IMG/VR virus record: IMGVR_UViG_3300036846_000530
Location: 1-34,500 of that record
Source: a virus
DNA length: 34,500 nucleotides
Direction: 5' to 3' (one strand)
Both the position numbers and the translations under genes were made by a program. The first letter of the stretch is position 1; the number at the start of each line of letters is the position of its first letter. Positions 29,610 through 34,500 of this stretch are shown one piece after another. The notes below the pieces were generated by a model. That model was not told the origin of the DNA. It saw nothing but the letters and a program-made list of their open reading frames with translations, and searched no databases.

Positions 29610-30225
29610 GCCAGATATCGAGCTTGCCTTGTCATTCCTAAGCTTTGTATTTGCCTCCGCATTGGAGGGAGGTTACGTCAACCTCTTTGGCATCGAGCGC
29701 GGCTCCGGCCAACGTCGGACGGCTTGGGCTCCGGTCGAGGACCTCTCCAAGCTCGCGGAGCCCTTATGGAGACTAGGGACGCGCGGGGACGTTTGGTTTG
29801 GTTGCGCGCTCCGCAAAGAGCCTCTCCCCAATGGGCAACGCGGCGGAGTTGTCGATTGCCTCTCGATTACTGGCCTATGGCTCGACGTCGATGTTGCCGG
29901 AGCCGGTCATCGGTTGGCCGGTCAAGCCAAGAGCTTTGATGAGGCAAGGCTCTTTATCAATCGGCATCCGGCCAAGCCGGACGCAATCGTCCGCTCCGGG
30001 CATGGCTTCCAAGCATGGTGGCTTGCCGTCGAGCCGCTCTATGCCAATGAGGCATTGGACTATTTAGCTCGATGGCGGGTTACTTGGTTGGCCTATGCCA
30101 AAGAGGCAGGCATTGTCATTGATGACGTATGGGACCTCCCGCGGATAATGCGGGTCCCTGGCACCTATAACCATAAAGGCTCTGAGCCGGTCAAGGTTAC
30201 GGCTCGATGGAAAGGACATAGATAA
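29587..30225 (+). CDS. Primase-polymerase (prim-pol type)
   Basis: About 212 residues; in-frame starts at 29575, 29581 and TTG 29599 also possible. The catalytic GLWLDVDVAGAGH motif (D100, D102) and the downstream RSGHGFQAWW (H139) are hallmarks of archaeo-eukaryotic-type primase-polymerases of phages and plasmids. VWDLPRIMRVPGTYNHKG near the C-terminus is the RP.tlN.K motif. It overlaps the helicase start. It would prime phage replication. Confidence 0.85.
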   Translation: MRTFLSVEPDIELALSFLSFVFASALEGGYVNLFGIERGSGQRRTAWAPVEDLSKLAEPLWRLGTRGDVWFGCALRKEPLPNGQRGGVVDCLSITGLWLDVDVAGAGHRLAGQAKSFDEARLFINRHPAKPDAIVRSGHGFQAWWLAVEPLYANEALDYLARWRVTWLAYAKEAGIVIDDVWDLPRIMRVPGTYNHKGSEPVKVTARWKGHR

Positions 30226-31763
30226 TGCCGTATCAATGGTCCGAGTTGTTGGACTCCATGCTCCCGATGCCGGAGCCATCGAGCAACGGCAAGGCTCATT
30301 CCTCGACCTCGACGGCTCATTTGGCCGGGTCAAGGTTTAATGAGCAAGCCGTTTACGGCAAGATATTGGAGGCTTTCGGTCATTGCGAATACGTCCGGAC
30401 CTCTGGCATCGAGGAACATTGGCACTATCGCAACTCCGAGAATGACGTAAGCGCGACCCATTATCTCGATGATGACCATTTAACCATTTGGTCGGAGACA
30501 ATGGCGCGAGAGCTTGGCTTAGAGGTCCGACGTCCTTACGATAAGTTTGGCTTTTGGGGGATGGTCAAGCATGGCGGAGACTTTCACGCCGCGCATGATG
30601 AGCTAGTCCATGTCGGCATCGGAGACAATCTCTACCGTCCGAGCGGGTTGACGGCAAAGGACGTATTAGCAACTCCGCTTATTGTCCCGACCGGCTTGGT
30701 AATCATTACTGCCTCCGAGGTAACTCCGGTCCGGGCTCAATGGCTTTGGCCGGGTTGGGCTCCGAGAGGCAAGCTCTTGGACTTTGCCGCCGATCCCGGT
30801 ACGGGAAAGTCAACGGTAACTAATGACCTTGGAGCCCGAGCTACCAATGGAGAGCCGATGCCCGGACAAACGGACCCGACCTTTCCTGCCTCATCGGTCC
30901 TCTATCTATCCGGAGAGGATGACCTAAGCGATACAACCATATGGAGGCTCAAAGCCGCGGGAGCGGACCTCACCCGGATTCACCATATCCAAGCGGCAAT
31001 GACCGAGGACGGACCGGAGCCGGTAGTCATCCCGCGGGATATCGGGCTCATCGAGGAAGCCGTCCAACGGACGCGCTCCGCCATTGTCGTCATTGACGTC
31101 CTCAATGAATACCTCGACGGCAACGTTGACAACTACCGGGATACTCAAATCCGGCGCGCTCTGGCTCAACTCCGGGACATGGCCGGTCGGACCAATGCAA
31201 CCGTTGTCATGCTCCGGCATCTCCGCAAAGAGGGAGGCAAGGCTCTTTACCGCGGCGCGGGCTCGATAGGGATTGTCGGAGCCGCTAGAGCCGCTTGGAC
31301 GGTAGGCCATCATCCCGAGGACCAAAGCCTCCGGGTCTTGGCGGTAACCAAGATGAATCTTGCTATTGAGCCAATCCCTATTGCTTTTAAGCTAATGCCG
31401 GTAGAGGATAGTGACGTTGCCCGCGTCGATTGGAGAGGGACCGTTGAGGGAATCAATGCGGACCAACTCCTAACCGACAGGACTCCGGAGGACCCGGAGG
31501 AAAGGCAGAGCAAGCAATCCAAGCTCGACCTCGCGGTCAAGGCAATCCGAGAGGTCCTCAAGGATGGTCCGGTTTGGAGCAATGAGTTACTCGATGCCGT
31601 TGTCAATAAAGGAAGGTTGGTAAGCCTTAGCACATATGAGAGAGCCCGAGCCAAGCTCGACAAACAACTAGATACCAAGCGGGAGCGGATGCCGGACGGA
31701 ATCATGGGATGGAGAGTCCATCTCATTCAAGACCCTCAAGACCCTCAAGGGTCGGAGGTATAG
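30225..31763 (+). CDS. RecA/DnaB-like replicative ATPase (RepA-type helicase)
   Basis: 512 residues. Walker A DPGTGKST (190-197) and Walker B SAIVVIDVLNEYLDG (D291), sensor region ATVVMLRHLRKEGG and GAARAAWTVGHHPE match AAA_25/RepA-like hexameric helicases that follow prim-pol genes. The first 150 residues (residues 40-140) are a separate domain. The C-terminal 90 residues look like a winged-helix domain (LDLAVKAIREVLKDGPVWSN, LSTYERARAKLDKQLDTKRE), possibly binding the repeats that begin inside its last codons. Confidence 0.88.
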   Translation: MPYQWSELLDSMLPMPEPSSNGKAHSSTSTAHLAGSRFNEQAVYGKILEAFGHCEYVRTSGIEEHWHYRNSENDVSATHYLDDDHLTIWSETMARELGLEVRRPYDKFGFWGMVKHGGDFHAAHDELVHVGIGDNLYRPSGLTAKDVLATPLIVPTGLVIITASEVTPVRAQWLWPGWAPRGKLLDFAADPGTGKSTVTNDLGARATNGEPMPGQTDPTFPASSVLYLSGEDDLSDTTIWRLKAAGADLTRIHHIQAAMTEDGPEPVVIPRDIGLIEEAVQRTRSAIVVIDVLNEYLDGNVDNYRDTQIRRALAQLRDMAGRTNATVVMLRHLRKEGGKALYRGAGSIGIVGAARAAWTVGHHPEDQSLRVLAVTKMNLAIEPIPIAFKLMPVEDSDVARVDWRGTVEGINADQLLTDRTPEDPEERQSKQSKLDLAVKAIREVLKDGPVWSNELLDAVVNKGRLVSLSTYERARAKLDKQLDTKRERMPDGIMGWRVHLIQDPQDPQGSEV

Positions 31764-31868
31764 AAAACATGAGGGAGATGAGGGTCTTAACCCTTGACAC
31801 TCAAGACCAAGACCCTCAAGACCGGCAGGATTCCATACCCTTGAGGGTATGAGGGTCTTGAGGGTCTT
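31729..31868. repeat. Iteron-like cluster, candidate replication origin
   Basis: AAGACCCTC occurs exactly at 31729, 31738 and 31809 (plus strand) and inverted at 31780, 31851 and 31860. A dyad CATACCC-TTGA-GGGTATG lies at 31834-31851. Two partial copies lie at 31803 and 31818. The first two are inside the end of the helicase gene; the rest fill the 137-base gap. The gap is locally AT-richer. Such clusters beside replication genes are typical origins or initiator operators. Confidence 0.62.
31794..31822 (+). promoter_or_regulatory. Possible promoter within iteron cluster
   Basis: TTGACA (31794-31799), 17 bases, CAAGAC (31817-31822). The -10-like CAAGAC recalls the TAAGAC and CAAGAC of blocks A and B, but the iteron itself contains AAGAC, so this may be chance. 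It would drive the 31901 gene. Confidence 0.35.
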
Positions 31869-31900
31869 AACCGATAACCAAGCAAAGAAAGGCATAAGGC

Positions 31901-33121
31901 ATGGCAAAGGACGTTGATACCAAGGACCCGGATGAGGACCTATTCGGCTCGATGAGGGACGGAGTGGCAGAGCCGGAGCAAGCCGTCGAGGTAGTCCCGG
32001 AGGCAGAGGTCGAGGTCGAGACAAAAGAGCAAAGAGCGGCGCGGCTCAAGTCTCTCCGCGAGGATGAGGCAATCATTGAGTCCGGGCTCTCGACCTTTAA
32101 GGACGTTGGTTGGGCTCTAATGCGGATACGGGACGGCAAGACATATCGGAGCCTCTCGGACGAATACAAGACCTTTGAGGACTACTGCCAACGTCGATGG
32201 GATATCTCTAGGGCTCAAGGCAATCGGCTTATGGCCGCGGCGGACGTTACTGCCGTTTTGTCTCCCAAGGGAGACATTCCGGAGCCCAAGCGAGAGCGGC
32301 AAATCCGGGAGCTAACTCCGCTCAAGGATGACCCGGACGCGATGCAAAGGGCTTGGACGGATGCCGTTGGGCTTGCCAATGGAGAGCAACCAACGGCTCT
32401 CCAAGTCCGGGAAGCCGTCGATAATGTCCGGGAGCCGGAGCCTACTGCCGGAGTCGGAGAGCGCGGGCATCCTGCCGTTTACTCTCGACCCGTCCTCCGG
32501 GTTATTCGGGAGCTATTGGGCGGAGACTCCGAGCGATACAAGAGGGTCCTCGACCCGTTTGCCGGGACCGGGCGGATACATGACCTCCGCGAGTACGGCT
32601 TTGAGACAATCGGCATCGAGCTTGAGAAAGAATGGGCGGACCTCTCGGAGTTTACAAAGCAAGGGACCGCGCTAAAGACCGGGCTCCGTAAGGGCTCCGT
32701 CGATGCCGTTGCAACCTCTCCGACCTATGGCAACCGGCTTGCCGACAGTTATGAGGCAACGGACCCGGACCGGAGGCATAGCTACCATTTCGACCTTGGC
32801 CGGAAGCCGTCCGAGGGAAGCTCTGCCGTCATGCCTTGGGGAGATGAGTACCGAGCCTTTCACGTTAAGGCTTGGGAGGAAGCGGTCCGAGTCCTCAAGT
32901 CCAATGGTCGATTTATCCTCAACATCAAGGACCATATCCGGGACGGAGAATGGCAAGACGTAGCGGCTTGGCATGTCTCAACCATCATGGCTCTCGGCTT
33001 CACAATGGCCGCGGTTAGGCCGGTATCGACCAAGGGAGTCCCGAGTGGAGCTAATGCCGAGGTCCGCTCCGAGGCAGAGCTTGTCTTTGCGTTTGATCGA
33101 GTGACCGGGGAGGGAGAGTAA
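31901..33121 (+). CDS. DNA methyltransferase with N-terminal helical (ParB-HTH-like) domain
   Basis: 406 residues. Residues 55-180 (GLSTFKDVGWALMRIRDGKT, YCQRRWDISRAQGNRLMAAA, ERQIRELTPL) resemble the region found in phage ParB-like regulators. From about 195 a class I methyltransferase follows: SAM site LDPFAGTGRIHDL (218-224 core), ETIGIELEKEW, catalytic ATSPTYGNRLADSY (SPTY in place of SPPY), and VLKSNGRFILNIKDHIR. It is probably an N4-cytosine or N6-adenine DNA methylase. Dyad copy four lies in codons 119-126. It may modify phage DNA against host restriction. Confidence 0.85.
   Translation: MAKDVDTKDPDEDLFGSMRDGVAEPEQAVEVVPEAEVEVETKEQRAARLKSLREDEAIIESGLSTFKDVGWALMRIRDGKTYRSLSDEYKTFEDYCQRRWDISRAQGNRLMAAADVTAVLSPKGDIPEPKRERQIRELTPLKDDPDAMQRAWTDAVGLANGEQPTALQVREAVDNVREPEPTAGVGERGHPAVYSRPVLRVIRELLGGDSERYKRVLDPFAGTGRIHDLREYGFETIGIELEKEWADLSEFTKQGTALKTGLRKGSVDAVATSPTYGNRLADSYEATDPDRRHSYHFDLGRKPSEGSSAVMPWGDEYRAFHVKAWEEAVRVLKSNGRFILNIKDHIRDGEWQDVAAWHVSTIMALGFTMAAVRPVSTKGVPSGANAEVRSEAELVFAFDRVTGEGE
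32257..32278 (+). repeat. 22-bp dyad element, copy 4 of 4
   Basis: Identical to copy 3 over 22 bases and in the same orientation, inside the methyltransferase gene at the joint between its two domains. Read in frame as LSPKGDIP. Confidence 0.85.
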
Positions 33122-33783
33122 TGGCGCGCATCAAGCGAGCGTCCCCCACTATCCAAGTGACGATTGGACAAGAGCAACTCGACCGAGCCATTAAATCTAA
33201 TAGTGGCGGTTGCCTGATCGCGGATGCCATCAAATCGCAGTATCCGAATCTGTCAAGTGTCACGGTAGATATGGCGACCATCCGAGTATCCGACCGGCAA
33301 CGCGGAGAGCGATATACCTACCTCACTCCGCCCGCGGCTCAGCATGTCCTCTTGTCTTTCGATCAGGGTTGGCCTAACCCGACTGAGCAACTAGTAATCA
33401 AGTCTGCCGTAAAGATTGATCCGATAAAACGGCAGAGAGCGGCAAGCGAGTATCGGGCTCAACGGTTGGCGGAGCTAGCGGCAAAGGAAGATTCCGGCCA
33501 AGCATTAAGCCAATGGGAGCGAGCCGCTATTACTCGGATGACCAACTCCCCCGCGGCCGACCGTCCTCATACTTCCGGACCGACAGAGGTTGTCGAGCAA
33601 CGGGACCGGAGCATAACTATCCGCGGCGGCAACCCGATACCTCAAGGTCCCAACCATCCCAACCTCTTGCGCGGACGTAATCGCATCTTTGGAGCAAAGC
33701 TGGCCGATCCGGGAGAGGCATTTAAGCAAGCCGTCGAAGCGGCAGTAAATGAGCGGGTCAATGGCGGAAGCGTTGCAAGTTAG
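33121..33783 (+). CDS. Conserved hypothetical protein with atypical base usage
   Basis: 220 residues from ATG overlapping the methylase stop. IQVTIGQEQLDRAIKSNSGG, CLIADAIKSQYPNLSSVTVD, MATIRVSDRQRGERYTYLTP, then HVLLSFDQGWPN resemble a family of actinophage proteins of unknown role. The last 100 residues are Arg/Asn/Pro-rich. The first half uses CAG, CTG and GTG codons that the rest of the genome avoids, which suggests more recent arrival. Confidence 0.7.
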   Translation: MARIKRASPTIQVTIGQEQLDRAIKSNSGGCLIADAIKSQYPNLSSVTVDMATIRVSDRQRGERYTYLTPPAAQHVLLSFDQGWPNPTEQLVIKSAVKIDPIKRQRAASEYRAQRLAELAAKEDSGQALSQWERAAITRMTNSPAADRPHTSGPTEVVEQRDRSITIRGGNPIPQGPNHPNLLRGRNRIFGAKLADPGEAFKQAVEAAVNERVNGGSVAS

Positions 33784-34000
33784 CGTCCGCTATTACCGGA
33801 CCCGCGGAGGGTCGATGGTACATAGGGCCGGATGCCATCGACTCTCCCGAGCCCGGAGCGCTCATCCTTGGCAATGGGCGGAGAAATATGGGGACGATAT
33901 CGAGCGGCTTTGGTCCGACGTCGATATGCAAGTCGGCATAGATCAAGTCCGCTTTTGCCTCGATTGTTGTCCCGAGGTCCCGAGGGTTGGCAGGGAATGA
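33761..34000 (+). CDS. Small zinc-knuckle protein
   Basis: 79 residues from ATG 33761; an in-frame ATG at 33749 and a TTG at 33773 are alternatives. VHRAGCHRLSRARSAHPWQW, then a C-terminal FCLDCCPEV. The GCH and CxxCC residues are likely zinc ligands. The pattern (vHra.C..l..A....W..a......v......fC..C.Pe) is seen in short actinophage genes. It overlaps both neighbours. Confidence 0.62.
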   Translation: MAEALQVSVRYYRTRGGSMVHRAGCHRLSRARSAHPWQWAEKYGDDIERLWSDVDMQVGIDQVRFCLDCCPEVPRVGRE

Positions 34001-34392
34001 AAAGCCAAGCGCTCTTGACGTTGGCGGAGAGCGATTGCCTTTATGCCAAGCCAACCCAAATCCCTGCCGTCCTACTTGAGCGCGCCTTAGTGCTAGTGGG
34101 ATCGGAGGGTTATTGGTTGGTTACTTGGAGCTTGGTTGGGCAACTCTCCGGCCATGAGTTTTGCTATTGCTCTCGATGCGGAGAGGCTCGATTGATGAAG
34201 CCAACCGGGCTCAAGTCCGAGGACCTCAAGCAATATACCGATGACCCGCCCGCGGCTCATCCCTATTGCAAGATGACTCCGGGTTGCCGCGGTCATATGG
34301 TCCGGATACTCAAGCGTCCGGTAATGACCAAGCGGATACGGGAGTTGTTGGAGACTCACATAAACGGAGAGAGCCATGCCGACAAAGGCTAA
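33997..34392 (+). CDS. Hypothetical zinc-binding protein before HNH gene
   Basis: 131 residues from an ATGA overlap. LLTLAESDCLYAKPTQIPAV, ALVLVGSEGYWLVTWSLVGQ, FCYCSRCGEARLMKPTGLKS, AAHPYCKMTPGCRGHMVRIL. The CYCSRC and C.....C.GH groups suggest a zinc site. A C-terminal basic helix (TKRIRELLETHI) follows. In the circular genome its end overlaps the HNH start, linking the replication operon to the packaging genes. Confidence 0.65.
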   Translation: MKSQALLTLAESDCLYAKPTQIPAVLLERALVLVGSEGYWLVTWSLVGQLSGHEFCYCSRCGEARLMKPTGLKSEDLKQYTDDPPAAHPYCKMTPGCRGHMVRILKRPVMTKRIRELLETHINGESHADKG

Positions 34393-34500
34393 GCGTCCTT
34401 GCGTCGAGCCGGGTTGCTCTCGGTATGCGGAGCCCGGTAGTCCGAGATGCCCGAGGCATCGAGTCAATAACTCTTGGAGTCGAGGGAGTCAAGGTCGGAA
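34374..34500. repeat. Right copy of 127-bp terminal repeat (start of HNH gene again)
   Basis: Identical to 1-127. It contains the HNH start codon again at 34376 and about 41 of its codons, then ends. It is the same gene as 3-365 in the circular genome, not a second, truncated copy. Confidence 0.93.

Noticed and set aside
34376-34500. Apparent truncated second HNH gene at the right end
   Set aside because: It is the same gene as 3-365, repeated only because the contig closes on itself.
1-34500. CRISPR arrays, insertion sequences, rRNA genes
   Set aside because: No regularly spaced direct repeats of CRISPR type, no transposase motif with terminal inverted repeats, and no rRNA-like stretches were seen.

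Overview
The window is one complete circular phage genome opened at an arbitrary point. Its first 127 bases recur exactly as its last 127 (1-127 = 34374-34500), so the unit genome is 34,373 bp. It is GC-rich (about 60% by eye), tightly packed with overlapping start/stop codons, and encodes a tailed, siphovirus-type temperate phage. The terminase, portal, HK97-type capsid, P27-type small terminase, amidase plus peptidoglycan-binding endolysin, large serine integrase and several small zinc-knuckle proteins resemble families common in phages of Actinobacteria. A high-GC Gram-positive host is therefore the best inference, but no host is proven.

Layout. (1) Late region, 3-19831, all rightward: HNH endonuclease, small terminase, MazG-like pyrophosphohydrolase, large terminase, four tiny genes, portal, a MuF-type head protein with a C-terminal HExxH metallopeptidase domain, scaffold, major capsid protein, an Ig-like (IPT/TIG) protein, head-tail connectors, tail tube, tail chaperones with a likely -1 frameshift, tape measure, baseplate and tail-tip proteins, a collar-domain fibre, endolysin and holin, closed by a strong hairpin at 19835-19886. 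(2) Early accessory region, 20177-23958: a ParB/DGQHR-like protein, two tandem ribbon-helix-helix proteins and many small zinc-binding or unknown proteins, closed by a similar hairpin at 23996-24032. (3) Lysogeny region, 24458-27201: serine integrase with a candidate attP upstream, two small genes, and the only leftward gene, an XRE repressor. (4) Replication region, 27356-34392, rightward: PD-(D/E)XK resolvase-like protein, Cas4/RecB-like exonuclease, putative ssDNA-binding protein, primase-polymerase, RecA/DnaB-like ATPase, an iteron-rich candidate origin, and a DNA methyltransferase. It runs through the circle junction into the late region.

Regulatory structure visible in the DNA: a 22-bp element with an 18-bp dyad core occurs four times across the genome. 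An 11-bp asymmetric element (GAGAACAGGGA) occurs five times, only in gaps of the early/lysogeny region. Two similar promoter-like blocks precede the early and replication operons. A cluster of six AAGACCCTC repeats lies just after the helicase gene. The tetranucleotide CAGC/GCTG is almost absent from the whole genome (eight seen), which is very unusual for GC-rich DNA. Functions are assigned from motifs in the translations and family knowledge; no database search was run.
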